Positions 27,941 to 36,829 of a DNA stretch of 64,000 bases are shown piece after piece (position 1 is the first letter of the stretch; the number at the start of each line of letters is the position of its first letter). Origin of the DNA: Ochrobactrum sp. Q0168. GTDB taxonomy: Bacteria > Pseudomonadota > Alphaproteobacteria > Rhizobiales > Rhizobiaceae. A model generated the notes under the pieces. It was given only the letters and a program-made list of their open reading frames with translations. It had not been told where the DNA came from and searched no databases. Where the stretch lies: the NCBI RefSeq assembly GCF_016427605.1, contig NZ_JAELXQ010000018.1, positions 1 to 64,000 on the forward strand, in the 5' to 3' direction. Position numbers and translations under genes: made by a program.

Positions 27941-28681
27941 TTAGCTATTTGAAGCCGTCAAATTGGCGGCTCCACCCATATAGGTTTGGATGACCCTCGG
28001 ATGATTCAGCAATTCTGAAGCGTGTCCAGAAATGACCATTTCACCCGTCTCCAGCACATAACCGTAGTCCGCAGTCTGGAGAGCCGCTCGCGCGTTCTGT
28101 TCTACGAGTAAAACGCTGACATCGAGCTCTCTCAGACGGGATACAATTTGCAAGATTTCCCGGACGATGATTGGAGCGAGGCCGAGGCTTGGCTCGTCGA
28201 GCATGAGTAGTCTGGGCTTTGCCATCAACGCCCGACCGAGTGCTAACATCTGCCTCTCACCGCCAGAAAGCGTCCCTGCGTCCTGATTCATGCGCTCGGA
28301 CAGACGGGGAAACAGAGCGTAGACTTGGTCGAAGTCTTGTTTCAGCTCAGCTCGGCTATGTCGCCTACGTGTGTAAGCGCCCAGCTCCAGATTCTCACGG
28401 ATTGTCATTTCATTGAACAATTCGCGCGTTTCGGGAACAAGAATCATGCCGTTTTGCACTCGCCCCTGGACATCCCGACGACTGATTTCCTCTCCGTCGA
28501 AGCGGGCGCTACCACTATACTGCATTAATCCCATCAGGGCCTTCAGAAAGGTGCTCTTTCCAGCACCGTTTGGTCCAATAATTGTTACAATACGACCGGC
28601 TTCCACCTCGATCGTAAGGTCCCGGATCGCCGAGATCTTACCGTAGGAGGCACTGAGATTTTCAACCTTGAGAAAGGACAT
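27941..28681 (-). CDS. livF: ABC transporter ATP-binding protein, LivF type
   Basis: The 246-residue ATPase has Walker A GPNGAGKST near residue 37, the signature LSGGERQ near residue 140 and Walker B LLMLDEPSLGLAP. This is the standard LivF length and sequence. Its ATG overlaps the stop of the fused LivM-LivG gene by one base (TGATG), so the proteins are translated together. It energises uptake with the LivG domain of that fusion. Confidence 0.93.
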   Translation of the reverse strand: MSFLKVENLSASYGKISAIRDLTIEVEAGRIVTIIGPNGAGKSTFLKALMGLMQYSGSARFDGEEISRRDVQGRVQNGMILVPETRELFNEMTIRENLELGAYTRRRHSRAELKQDFDQVYALFPRLSERMNQDAGTLSGGERQMLALGRALMAKPRLLMLDEPSLGLAPIIVREILQIVSRLRELDVSVLLVEQNARAALQTADYGYVLETGEMVISGHASELLNHPRVIQTYMGGAANLTASNS

Positions 28682-30501
28682 CAGGCAATTCCTCCAAGAT
28701 AGGCTTCCTGAACTCTCGGATTTGCCCTGATCTCTTCTGGTTTGCCGACGGCGATCCGTCGACCAAATTCCAGAACGACTATTTCGTCTGCCAGACCCAT
28801 AACAAAATCCATGTCATGTTCGACTAGGAGAACCGTCATTCCGGAATTCCTCAAATGCCGGAGCAAGTTTGCAAGTGCTTGCTTTTCCATAGCGCGCAAA
28901 CCTGCCGCAGGCTCGTCGAGTATGATCATCTTTGGATCAGAAGCGAGCGAGCGAGCTATCTCAAGGAGTCGTTGTTGCCCCAATGCGAGGTTGCCGGCAA
29001 GCCCGTATGCATCGTCACCCAACCCGACTTCATTGAGCGCAAGCAAAGCGGTCTTACGGTACTGCTGCTCCTCTAGACGATCCAATTTGAACACCCCAGC
29101 AAACAGCCCAGATTTCATTCTCCAGTTGGCACCCATCAAAACATTATCGATCAGACTAAGCTTCGGACGCAGTTTTACATGCTGAAAAGTTCGAGAAAGC
29201 CCGTCAGTCACCAGTAGGCGGGCGGCCTGGCTAGTAACCTCCTTATCTGCAAAATAAACCTTGCCCTTAGTCGGCACCTTCAAACCACTGATCATATCAA
29301 AAGTGGTACTCTTACCTGCCCCATTGGGGCCAATCAGAGCAACGATCGTGCCGGGTTTGACCTCAAAAGATAGGTCGCTGACCGCTGCGAGGCCACCAAA
29401 GTTCATACCTACACCCTCAAGCCGAAGCAAAGGTGATGCCGATCCTGATCCTTCCATCGAACGGGAAAAAGAAAGGCGCTCGCTTTTTGAAATGCTCGGA
29501 AGAGCTGCCGCGGGCTTTGTCGGCAGAATAAGGGCGAGCAAGGGCGAGAGCCCTCGCGGAGAGTACTGGATCAGCAGGATGAATATGATCCCAAATATGA
29601 CGACCTCTGACGTACCAGCATCGAAGCCAAGAGCTGGAAGAATATCTTGAATCCAGTTACGTCCCAGCATTACCAATGCAGATCCGACCACCGCTCCCAA
29701 GACGCTTCCAATGCCACCAATCACCGACATGAGAAGCACTTGCATGCCTGCGTTGAGATCAAACAGTGAAGGCGAAATAAACTTCTGCGTATGGGCGAAG
29801 AGCCAACCTGAAACACACGCAAGTTCAGCAGCCAAGACGAACAGGAGCAGTCGAACGCGGAAAGCGTTAACTCCGAGACTTGTTGCAAGCAATGCTCCAC
29901 CCCGTAGGGCGTTAATCGAGCGCCCCATGCGAGAGGAAAGGAGGTTTGTCGCACCGATCAATGCTAGGACTAACACAGCCCAAATTAGATAGTATACCTG
30001 TTCTGGCCGCGTCAGTTCATAACCAAACGCCGTTACCGAAGGCAGATCCCCGATACCGCTATGCGCGCCTAAGGTCGTCAAGTTACCAAGAAACATGAAA
30101 ACTGCAACTGCCCAGGCGAGCGTAGTGATTGGCAAGTAGTGACCACCAAGATGGAGAGTGATGGCACCCATGAGCACCGCAGAAAGACCAACTATGAGAA
30201 GCGCAGCCAATAGCCCCACCCAGGGCCCATAACCTATTTTAAGGGTTATATAGGCTGAGGTGTACGCCCCTATGCCAGCGAAGGCGGCCTGCGCGAAGGA
30301 GGTCACACCTCCCGAACCCGTCAGTAGGATTAGGCCTAACGCAGAAAGGGCATAGATGCCGACGAGATTGAGCATTGATACGCTAAATGGACTTAGCGCC
30401 AAGGGAAGTGCGACGAGTACGACAGTCGCGATGCCAAATACCAGGGAATACCGGGAACGAGGCGCAGACCGAGAGAGAGTGACTGAAGCTATCTCGGCCA
30501 T
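28681..30501 (-). CDS. ABC transporter permease-ATPase fusion, LivM-LivG type
   Basis: This 606-residue protein joins a LivM permease (residues about 1-330, with eight or more membrane spans) to a LivG ATPase (about 350-606). The ATPase part has Walker A GPNGAGKST, the signature LALGQQRLLEIARSL and Walker B MIILDEPAAG. Separate genes are the usual form, but such fusions are known in proteobacteria. It overlaps LivH by one base (TAATG) and LivF by one base. The importer is therefore LivH, LivM-G, LivF and the binding protein at 26755. Confidence 0.93.
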   Translation of the reverse strand: MAEIASVTLSRSAPRSRYSLVFGIATVVLVALPLALSPFSVSMLNLVGIYALSALGLILLTGSGGVTSFAQAAFAGIGAYTSAYITLKIGYGPWVGLLAALLIVGLSAVLMGAITLHLGGHYLPITTLAWAVAVFMFLGNLTTLGAHSGIGDLPSVTAFGYELTRPEQVYYLIWAVLVLALIGATNLLSSRMGRSINALRGGALLATSLGVNAFRVRLLLFVLAAELACVSGWLFAHTQKFISPSLFDLNAGMQVLLMSVIGGIGSVLGAVVGSALVMLGRNWIQDILPALGFDAGTSEVVIFGIIFILLIQYSPRGLSPLLALILPTKPAAALPSISKSERLSFSRSMEGSGSASPLLRLEGVGMNFGGLAAVSDLSFEVKPGTIVALIGPNGAGKSTTFDMISGLKVPTKGKVYFADKEVTSQAARLLVTDGLSRTFQHVKLRPKLSLIDNVLMGANWRMKSGLFAGVFKLDRLEEQQYRKTALLALNEVGLGDDAYGLAGNLALGQQRLLEIARSLASDPKMIILDEPAAGLRAMEKQALANLLRHLRNSGMTVLLVEHDMDFVMGLADEIVVLEFGRRIAVGKPEEIRANPRVQEAYLGGIA

Positions 30502-31550
30502 TATGCGACCTCCTCTTCTTCTTCCATATGCTGGGGTGTAATGAATGTCCGCAGCAGTATAATTGGGATAATTGCGATGAAGACGATAATCTCCTTGGAG
30601 GAACTGGCAAAGAAGGAGGAATAAGATTCGAGAATACCGATGATGATCGAGCCAATAGTTGCTAGTGGATAGCTAACAAAACCACCAAGTACCGCGCCAA
30701 CAAAACCCTTGAGTCCAATCATCAGTCCGGAATCATAGTAGATCGTGACTGTAGGTGCGATCAGGATGCCGACGATTGATGCAATAACCCCGGCCAGAAT
30801 GAATGCAGTGCTACCTGAGCGATGGGTTGATATCCCGACCAGGCGAGCCCCATTTCTATTCAGAGCAGTCGCCCGCAATGCTTTTCCTGACAGGGAAAAT
30901 CCAAAGAAGCTGGCCAAGGTCACCGCCATGAGGATTGCCACGACAACAACCGCGATCACTTGGTATGATATATTGAGGCCAAAAACATGGAAAAAGCCGC
31001 GGAATAGGGCTGTGGTTCTTGCACCTTCGGGGCCGAAGAACATGAGGGCTAACCCCGAAATCAGGTAATGAAGAACAAGGGCAACGATAAGTAGAGCGAG
31101 AGTGGAAGCGGTCTCCACCGGCTGGAATACGATGCGGTAGAGTAGTGGCGCGATTGGAACCACCAAGGCAATAGCCAGCATGACCTGGAAATACGAGTTC
31201 AGGGCAACCCCTTGTACAAGATAGCTAATTAGTGCCGGGCAAAGTGGCAAGACAAGCCAGATCGCGACCGCGCGGGGAATATCTTGGTATTCTCCTTGTC
31301 TAAACTTGGAGATGCACTCCACCCCTGTCGCAATGAGTGCAAGCACGATTAGTAGGTATACGGTACCTGGTAGCGCGTTTTGCTGAAGAGAATGAAGGGT
31401 TAATGCTGCGTAAGCTATCAGGTCGCCATAGGATGCGAAGATGATGCGGGTTGTTGTAAATACTAGAACAAATCCCAGCGCCAACATGGCGTAGACCGCA
31501 CCCGTCGCGATACCATCCTGGAGCAGTATGGTCGCTATTTGAAAGTTCAT
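30501..31550 (-). CDS. livH: ABC transporter permease, LivH type
   Basis: The 349-residue membrane protein begins MNFQIATILLQDGIATGAVY and continues with the LivH hallmark YAMLALGFVLVF. It is about 50 residues longer than typical LivH because of an extra stretch around residues 70-120 that holds additional hydrophobic segments. GGGAGGAATT precedes the ATG at 31550, which rules out the longer frame to 31646. It is the first gene of the minus-strand array, and a perfect 14-base CTAG palindrome lies about 110 bases upstream. Confidence 0.92.
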   Translation of the reverse strand: MNFQIATILLQDGIATGAVYAMLALGFVLVFTTTRIIFASYGDLIAYAALTLHSLQQNALPGTVYLLIVLALIATGVECISKFRQGEYQDIPRAVAIWLVLPLCPALISYLVQGVALNSYFQVMLAIALVVPIAPLLYRIVFQPVETASTLALLIVALVLHYLISGLALMFFGPEGARTTALFRGFFHVFGLNISYQVIAVVVVAILMAVTLASFFGFSLSGKALRATALNRNGARLVGISTHRSGSTAFILAGVIASIVGILIAPTVTIYYDSGLMIGLKGFVGAVLGGFVSYPLATIGSIIIGILESYSSFFASSSKEIIVFIAIIPIILLRTFITPQHMEEEEEVA

Positions 31551-31658
31551 AATTCCTCCCTTGCCGTTCGTCCGCGTTCGCCTGGCCACATATCTCGGCT
31601 GGCTATTGTTCGCTGGCTGACGCGCCGTTTCCTCCCGGCTAGTCAACCTATAATGCTA

Positions 31659-31672
31659 ACATGCTAGCATGT
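31659..31672. promoter_or_regulatory. CTAG-centred operator candidate (ACATGCTAGCATGT)
   Basis: This is a perfect 14-base palindrome, the best copy of the ATNCTAGNAT motif in the window. It lies in the 181-base gap between livH (start 31550) and the stop of the next flavoprotein gene. It probably controls the whole minus-strand array. Confidence 0.65.
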
Positions 31673-31731
31673 AAAGCGGAAAGGCATCAGATCCGAAACC
31701 GCTCGTGTGACTCGTGGGTATTACTACGCTG

Positions 31732-33432
31732 CTATATCTGCGGTTTGTTTTGGCGTTCCCGATTCAGCGTATTGGCGATTATGTAACCAAATGTGAGCGC
31801 AGGCCCGAGCGTGATACCTGCCCCTGGATAGGTACCTGCCATCACTGAGTTCATATCATTGCCACAGGCATACAATCCGTTGATCGGGTGACCGTCGGCA
31901 TTGAGGACGCGCGCGTTGGCGTCTGTCCTCAAGCCTTGTGTACTCCCGATATCTCCTGGATAGACCTTGATCGCATAAAATGGAGCGGCAGATATAGGAC
32001 CCAAACAAGGGTTGGGGCCGTTAGCCGCGTCCCCGAGATGTCGGTCGTATATATTGCTTCCCTTACCAAAGTCGGGATCGTGGCCGTCTATCGCATAACG
32101 GTTATGCTTCTCAATTTCCGATTCCAACGGACCGGCAGGGACACCAATCGCCTGTGCAAGTTCGGCGATTGTCTTCCCAGTCATAAGATACTTCGTGTCG
32201 AGGAATCGCTTTCGAGAGCCGATGCCCGGTCTTACCAGACCCATCCCATATTTCCGCAAAAATCTCGCATCGCAAACCAACCATGCAGGAACTGAAAGAG
32301 ACGAGTCCGCAAGCATTCCCTGCACGAACTGATGATAGGACGATGCTTCATCAACAAAACGACGCCCTGCTTGATTAACTGCGATCAGACCAGGCTTCGC
32401 TCTATCGAGAAAAAGGTGCGGAAAGCGGATTTCTTTACCAGCATCCTTCATGACTGAAACGGGGCTGAAGTTAGCAGGATCAACCACTGCGTCATCAATT
32501 ACAGCCCCATGCAATACTGCTAGTTTCTGAAGTCCGCCCGTACTGCTTTTCGGAGCCATAGTGTAGTGTTGTTCAGGAGTTTGTAGTATCTCGCTCATCG
32601 TCTTGAGATTGGCTGCGGAACCTCCGCCAGCCAAGACTATGCCCAATTTCGCACGCCAGACCTGCTGTTTTCCACCATATGTTACCCGCACGGCATTAAT
32701 TCGTCCGCTTTCGCTTTCGAGAGCATCAATCTGAACTTCGTTACGGAGTTCAACACCAGCGTCTGATGCAGATTTCAACAGCTGGGCAGCGAGTGAATTG
32801 CCAGCTATTAGCCGCGTTCCCCTGCCGTGAGACAGCTTTTGTGCGAGAAATTGCAAGATCATTTTGGCTGATACTGCAAAATTTTGAGGTGAACGCATAG
32901 AACCGAGTAGCTGGTCGATTTCCCTGCGACCCACCATCATACCGCCAAACACCAAGAACTCTTTGATAGGCCAGCGAAGACGAGAGAACAACTTGCCGAG
33001 ACGACGTCCATCGAAAATTTGCGGGTCGAGTGCTCGCCCTCCCGGGGAAGCTCCGTCCAGCTCCGGGTAGTAATCTGGAGCGATTGGACGACTTATAAGC
33101 CGAAGCTCGGTGTGCTTGTGCATGAACGTCACCATGTCCGGCCCGTTCGCGAGGAACGCATCGACTAGATCGTATCTTATTTTGTTACCAAGCACTTTCG
33201 TGAGATAACTGCGAGCTGCTTCGACACTGTCACTCATGCCGAGTTTATGCATTTCGGGATTATTCGGAATCCATACCACGCCTCCCGAAAGAGCAGTACT
33301 TCCACCGAACTGGTGCTCTTTTTCGGCCAATAATACTTTCATGCCCAGATGCGCGGCGACAGTAGCTGTCGTTAGCCCAGCCGCACCTGAGCCCAGTACT
33401 ACCACGTCGAATTCATCGTCTAATGCGTTCAT
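31732..33432 (-). CDS. FAD-dependent dehydrogenase, 3-ketosteroid-delta1-dehydrogenase-like (copy 2)
   Basis: The 566-residue flavoprotein is a paralogue of the one at 6269. It has GSGAAGLTTA and GGSTALSGGVVW at the FAD site, HYTMAPKSSTGG in the middle and GTYPGAGITLGPALTFG at the C-terminus, where KstD enzymes carry a catalytic tyrosine and glycine. An AAGGAGGAG precedes the ATG at 33432; the frame extends to 33492 through the operator region. A CTAG palindrome lies 26 bases upstream of the start. It may desaturate a cyclic ketone. The two copies could act at successive steps or on related substrates. Confidence 0.85.
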   Translation of the reverse strand: MNALDDEFDVVVLGSGAAGLTTATVAAHLGMKVLLAEKEHQFGGSTALSGGVVWIPNNPEMHKLGMSDSVEAARSYLTKVLGNKIRYDLVDAFLANGPDMVTFMHKHTELRLISRPIAPDYYPELDGASPGGRALDPQIFDGRRLGKLFSRLRWPIKEFLVFGGMMVGRREIDQLLGSMRSPQNFAVSAKMILQFLAQKLSHGRGTRLIAGNSLAAQLLKSASDAGVELRNEVQIDALESESGRINAVRVTYGGKQQVWRAKLGIVLAGGGSAANLKTMSEILQTPEQHYTMAPKSSTGGLQKLAVLHGAVIDDAVVDPANFSPVSVMKDAGKEIRFPHLFLDRAKPGLIAVNQAGRRFVDEASSYHQFVQGMLADSSLSVPAWLVCDARFLRKYGMGLVRPGIGSRKRFLDTKYLMTGKTIAELAQAIGVPAGPLESEIEKHNRYAIDGHDPDFGKGSNIYDRHLGDAANGPNPCLGPISAAPFYAIKVYPGDIGSTQGLRTDANARVLNADGHPINGLYACGNDMNSVMAGTYPGAGITLGPALTFGYIIANTLNRERQNKPQI

Positions 33433-33457
33433 TGTCTCCTCCTTAGGCGTATATAAC

Positions 33458-33467
33458 ATGCTAGCAT
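33458..33467. promoter_or_regulatory. CTAG-centred operator candidate (ATGCTAGCAT)
   Basis: A perfect 10-base palindrome of the ATNCTAGNAT family, 26 bases upstream of the second KstD-like gene. Confidence 0.6.
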
Positions 33468-33556
33468 TTATGTTAAGAAGACAAGAAAGCACTGCCGATT
33501 CTAGATAAATGGCGAAAGCAAAATTGTCGCAGAAGCAGAAAGGGGATGTTACCCCT

Positions 33557-34333
33557 TTATTGAATCAGCCGTCCACCGTCGACTACGAGATCCGCACCTG
33601 TAATCATGCGAGCATCATCGGACCCCAAAAAGGCGACTGCCGCAGCTATGTCATCAGCTTCTGGAAGCGCACCGAGCGGTATCAGAGAAGTCAGTGATTT
33701 CATCGCCGCCTCTTTGCTACCGTGAATGCGGATCAATTTCTCAGCAACCAGTGGAGTCCAGACGTAAGCAGGATGGACTGTATTGACCCTTACACCATAT
33801 CCGAATCTTGCGGAACTAAGGGCCGCTTGTTTGGATAGGTTTTTCACCGTGCTTTTGCTCGCTCCGTAAGCAACTCCGTCCCGTGAACCAACATAGCCCG
33901 CGATCGAACCGATGTTAACGATCGCCCCGGCTTTCCTCTGCTTCATTGTGCGAATTGCCGCCTGCATACCAAGAAAAACACCGTCGACATTAATTTTGAA
34001 TACGCGCCGCCATTCTACTAAGGGCAATTCATCAATCGCATGCACCTCCTGAGAAACAACGCCTGCATTATTGACCAAAAGATTAAGTTTTCCGAATTGT
34101 GATTCAGTATACTCGACAGCCTTAAGCCAACTCTCTTCAGAGGTGACGTCTAATTCGACAAATTTCCAGCTTTCAGGTCTACAGTCCAGTTCAGGTTCCA
34201 ATTTAGTGGTGGGCGCCCGAAGATCGGCCAGTACAACACGTCCGCCTTCCTGAATTATCCGCTTCGCTATGGCTAAACCAAATGCACCCGCGCCTCCTGA
34301 AATAAGAGCGACACTTCTTTCATATCTCAACAT
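33557..34333 (-). CDS. SDR-family oxidoreductase
   Basis: This 258-residue SDR has an unusual cofactor loop, SGGAGAFG in place of TGxxxGIG, then NNAG and the catalytic YGASK. GGGAGG precedes the ATG. It is divergent from the old yellow enzyme gene at 34571 across a spacer that holds a TTATCGATAA palindrome. Its C-terminus with DLVVDGGRL is normal. Substrate unknown. Confidence 0.87.
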   Translation of the reverse strand: MLRYERSVALISGGAGAFGLAIAKRIIQEGGRVVLADLRAPTTKLEPELDCRPESWKFVELDVTSEESWLKAVEYTESQFGKLNLLVNNAGVVSQEVHAIDELPLVEWRRVFKINVDGVFLGMQAAIRTMKQRKAGAIVNIGSIAGYVGSRDGVAYGASKSTVKNLSKQAALSSARFGYGVRVNTVHPAYVWTPLVAEKLIRIHGSKEAAMKSLTSLIPLGALPEADDIAAAVAFLGSDDARMITGADLVVDGGRLIQ

Positions 34334-34430
34334 GAAATCCTCCCTTAGCTGACCGTCCAGAAACTAGAGTCATAGTTCCCAATAATCAGTATCGCGAATG
34401 CACGGTTGCCCTGTTCGCGAAGTCTCTTCA

Positions 34431-34440
34431 TTATCGATAA
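34431..34440. promoter_or_regulatory. TTATCGATAA operator candidate
   Basis: A perfect 10-base palindrome in the divergent spacer between the SDR at 33557 and the old yellow enzyme. The same 10 bases occur at 36109-36118 next to a GntR gene. The likely binder is that GntR. Confidence 0.55.
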
Positions 34441-34461
34441 TATTTGATATTGCCGATAAGA

Positions 34462-34490
34462 TTGACATGGGTATAGCGGGCTCATATTGG
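34462..34490 (+). promoter_or_regulatory. Possible promoter of the old yellow enzyme gene
   Basis: TTGACA at 34462-34467 is a perfect -35 box. With a 17-base spacer the -10 would be TATTGG at 34485-34490, which is weak. The TTATCGATAA palindrome lies 22 bases upstream. Confidence 0.35.
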
Positions 34491-34570
34491 TGTCAAGCGT
34501 CAATAGGACTCAATTCAGGCCTCCAAACTTCGCGGAAAGCGGCTTATTTGTACGAAGGATCAATCGCAGT

Positions 34571-35680
34571 ATGATCAAGTTGTTCTCACCCATCAAAGTA
34601 GGTGGCCTTGAACTCGTAAATCGCATAGCGATATCACCGATGTGCCAGTACATGGCCAAAGCGGATGGAAAAGTGACGCCTTGGCATACGATGCACTATG
34701 GCAGTTTGGCAGTGTCAGGTGCCGGCGTGGTTATTATAGAAGCGAGTGCCGTTTCACCTGAAGGGCGCATTAGCCCGTGCGATCTTGCCATCTACAATGC
34801 TGATCAGGAGGAGCATTTTCGCGAGCTTCTCTCAAACATCCGCACGTATTCGTCCACCCCCATCGGTCTTCAATTGGCACATGCTGGTCGAAAATCGTCA
34901 AGCGAACCATTTGATTCCCCAAACCCTGTAACAATCGAACAGGGCGGATGGATTCCAATTGGTCCGTCATCCGTGCGAGTAAAAGAAAACTGGCCGGCAC
35001 CCAATGAAATGTCTCTGACCGATATCGACGACGTCATTGCGAGTTTCGTATCGGCGGCAACTCGCGCTGATCGTGCGGGTTTCGATCTTATCGAAATTCA
35101 TGGCGCTCATGGCTACCTCATAAGTTCGTTTTTATCCAACATCGCCAACTTACGAACTGACAAGTATGGAGGGTCTCTTGAACACCGTATGCTATTCGCA
35201 ATCACACTTGCCCGCGCCGTGAGGAAAGTATGGCCGCGAAGCAAAGCGATCGGTTTCAGACTCAATGGAAGCGACTGGGTTGAGAGCGGAATTTCAGTTG
35301 AGGAAACCGCGAAAGTCGCTGCAAAGCTGAAGGATATAGGAATCGACTACGTCAGCGTTTCGAGCGGTGGGAATTCGAGTAATCAGAAACTTCCGCCGGT
35401 GACTCCTGGTTATCAGGCTCCGTTGGCGGCGAGTGTTCGCAAGCTGAGCGGACTAACCACAATGGCATTGGGGATGATATTGGAAGGGCCTCAAGCAGAA
35501 GGTATCCTATCCAGCGGTCAAGCTGATCTTATTGGCATCGCACGTGCTGCGTTGGATAATCCACGCTGGCCATTACATGCAGCACAGTCCCTTGGCGTAA
35601 AAGTCGAATACCCACGACCCCATTGGCGCGCAGCTTCTGGGATATGGCCAGGATATGATATCGTGCATAAGAAAGGATGA
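34571..35680 (+). CDS. Old yellow enzyme-family NADH:flavin oxidoreductase (YqjM-like)
   Basis: The 369-residue FMN enzyme reduces activated carbon-carbon double bonds such as those of enones. It has Cys25 and Tyr27 in SPMCQYMA, the YqjM-class signature, then the active-site IHGAHGYL and the FMN segment YGGSLEHR. The ATG at 34571 begins the family N-terminus MIKLFSP. The frame is open from 34487 with no similarity. It could reduce a ring enone formed by the KstD-like enzyme or take part in aromatisation in reverse. The gene converges with the YciI gene at a strong hairpin. Confidence 0.9.
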   Translation: MIKLFSPIKVGGLELVNRIAISPMCQYMAKADGKVTPWHTMHYGSLAVSGAGVVIIEASAVSPEGRISPCDLAIYNADQEEHFRELLSNIRTYSSTPIGLQLAHAGRKSSSEPFDSPNPVTIEQGGWIPIGPSSVRVKENWPAPNEMSLTDIDDVIASFVSAATRADRAGFDLIEIHGAHGYLISSFLSNIANLRTDKYGGSLEHRMLFAITLARAVRKVWPRSKAIGFRLNGSDWVESGISVEETAKVAAKLKDIGIDYVSVSSGGNSSNQKLPPVTPGYQAPLAASVRKLSGLTTMALGMILEGPQAEGILSSGQADLIGIARAALDNPRWPLHAAQSLGVKVEYPRPHWRAASGIWPGYDIVHKKG

Positions 35681-35702
35681 AATATCCGCTTCAAGCGAAC
35701 TA

Positions 35703-35735
35703 AATGGGAACCTTGCGTCCAGGCAGGTTCCCATT
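35703..35735. terminator. Bidirectional terminator between old yellow enzyme and YciI genes
   Basis: AATGGGAACCT and AGGTTCCCATT form a perfect 11-bp stem with an 11-base loop, placed between two convergent stops (35680 and 35744). It suits termination from both sides. Confidence 0.68.
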
Positions 35736-35743
35736 GAGACAGT

Positions 35744-36061
35744 CTACTTTGCTAATGCTTGGAACGGCTCGCGATCAAGACGACCATGTAAATATGTTTG
35801 CACCCACTTAGAGACAGTAATCTCGCCGAATAAACCGGCTTTTCCGAATGGGTCGCCTTCGATAAAGGCCTTTGCCTCTTCGAGAGAGTTAACATCAATG
35901 ATTATAAGTCCAGCATTGAACTCGCCGCTCTCGGTTTGGACGCCCCCGGAAGCGATAAGTTTAGGCTCCCAAGAGGCTAGGTAATCCATATGCGCCTGAC
36001 GATGCTCCGCCCGGATATGTGCCGCATCCTGCTTGTCTTTCGTGAATACCATGTATGCCAT
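35744..36061 (-). CDS. YciI-family protein
   Basis: This 105-residue protein has the YciI dimeric alpha/beta fold: MAYMVFTKDK at the start, a central EHRQAHMDYLASW with the conserved histidine, and DPFGKAGLFGEITVSKW near the end. YciI proteins include small dehalogenase- or isomerase-like enzymes related to muconolactone isomerase, but the function here is unknown. The ATG at 36061 begins the family sequence. The next gene upstream is a GntR regulator, and a TTATCGATAA palindrome lies 48 bases before the start. Confidence 0.8.
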   Translation of the reverse strand: MAYMVFTKDKQDAAHIRAEHRQAHMDYLASWEPKLIASGGVQTESGEFNAGLIIIDVNSLEEAKAFIEGDPFGKAGLFGEITVSKWVQTYLHGRLDREPFQALAK

Positions 36062-36108
36062 GTTTAATAACTCCGACTCGATTTGAATCACAACTGATCA
36101 ATAGATGA

Positions 36109-36118
36109 TTATCGATAA
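36109..36118. promoter_or_regulatory. TTATCGATAA operator candidate
   Basis: A second exact copy of the palindrome seen at 34431, here between the YciI gene and the end of the GntR gene. A one-mismatch copy, TTAACGATAA, lies at 36908-36917 upstream of the GntR gene itself, which would allow self-control. Confidence 0.55.
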
Positions 36119-36151
36119 AATGCGATTTACGCGATAAAAAAATCCGTTATT

Positions 36152-36829
36152 TTATTTGTCGACTATTTTTTCTGCCGCGAGTAGTAGGTCGTGGGTTGTT
36201 CTGTTGAGGTGCAAGGACAACAGGTCGGCAGCACTCGCCTCATCTCGAGCGAGTGCAGCTTGCACAATGGCCTTATGTTCACCTGCGAAGTCACGGCCAA
36301 CGTGAAATCCGGAGGGACGTGACCAAATACGATACAGTTCTGCGGCATCTCGTAATTGGGAAGTCAATTTCTGTAGCCGTGGACTTCCACATCCGGAGCA
36401 AAGGGCAGCATGAAAATCCCTATGCCGTTGACGCCAAGTTGAACCGTGATCCGTCCCATTTGGTAGGGGAGTCCGTTCCAGAACATGATGAGCGGAAACC
36501 ACCTCGCGCTCCCAAGTCAGATCGCCATTTTTAACACTTGAACGCAATGCGCCGACTTCAACGCTCAACCTCAAATTGGTAAGGTCGATTAGATCTGAGG
36601 TCGACAGCGTCATAACAGAAAAACCGCGTTTGGGACTCGAAATCACCAAACCTTCTTCGCTTAACCGTGTTAGAGCCTCTCTGACGACCGTTTGGCTATT
36701 TCCGAAACGTTCCGCTAAGTCAAGGAACTTCAACCTCTCTCCTGGCCGTATCCTACTTTCCAATAAATCTGCTCGAAGAGCCTCATAAACTGCATGGGTG
36801 CGGAGTTCGGAAGTTTCATTTGCGCCCAT
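36152..36829 (-). CDS. GntR-family regulator with FCD domain
   Basis: The 225-residue protein has the winged helix RIRPGERLKFLDLAERF with recognition helix SQTVVREALTRLSEEGLV, followed by a helical FCD-like effector domain with HRDFHAALCSG. It differs from the two CTAG-linked GntR paralogues in its recognition helix. The nearby TTATCGATAA copies are its best operator candidates. It would then control the YciI gene, the SDR at 33557, the old yellow enzyme gene and itself. Confidence 0.9.
   Translation of the reverse strand: MGANETSELRTHAVYEALRADLLESRIRPGERLKFLDLAERFGNSQTVVREALTRLSEEGLVISSPKRGFSVMTLSTSDLIDLTNLRLSVEVGALRSSVKNGDLTWEREVVSAHHVLERTPLPNGTDHGSTWRQRHRDFHAALCSGCGSPRLQKLTSQLRDAAELYRIWSRPSGFHVGRDFAGEHKAIVQAALARDEASAADLLSLHLNRTTHDLLLAAEKIVDK

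Noticed and set aside
26755-31550. Annotating the Liv-type importer as a branched-chain amino acid transporter
   Set aside because: The family name says so, but its place at the head of a ring-cleavage array makes an aromatic or cyclic acid more likely.
6269-33432. Reading the KstD-like flavoproteins as steroid degradation genes
   Set aside because: No 9-alpha-hydroxylase, acyl-CoA dehydrogenase or other steroid ring genes were seen beside them, so a steroid pathway is not supported.
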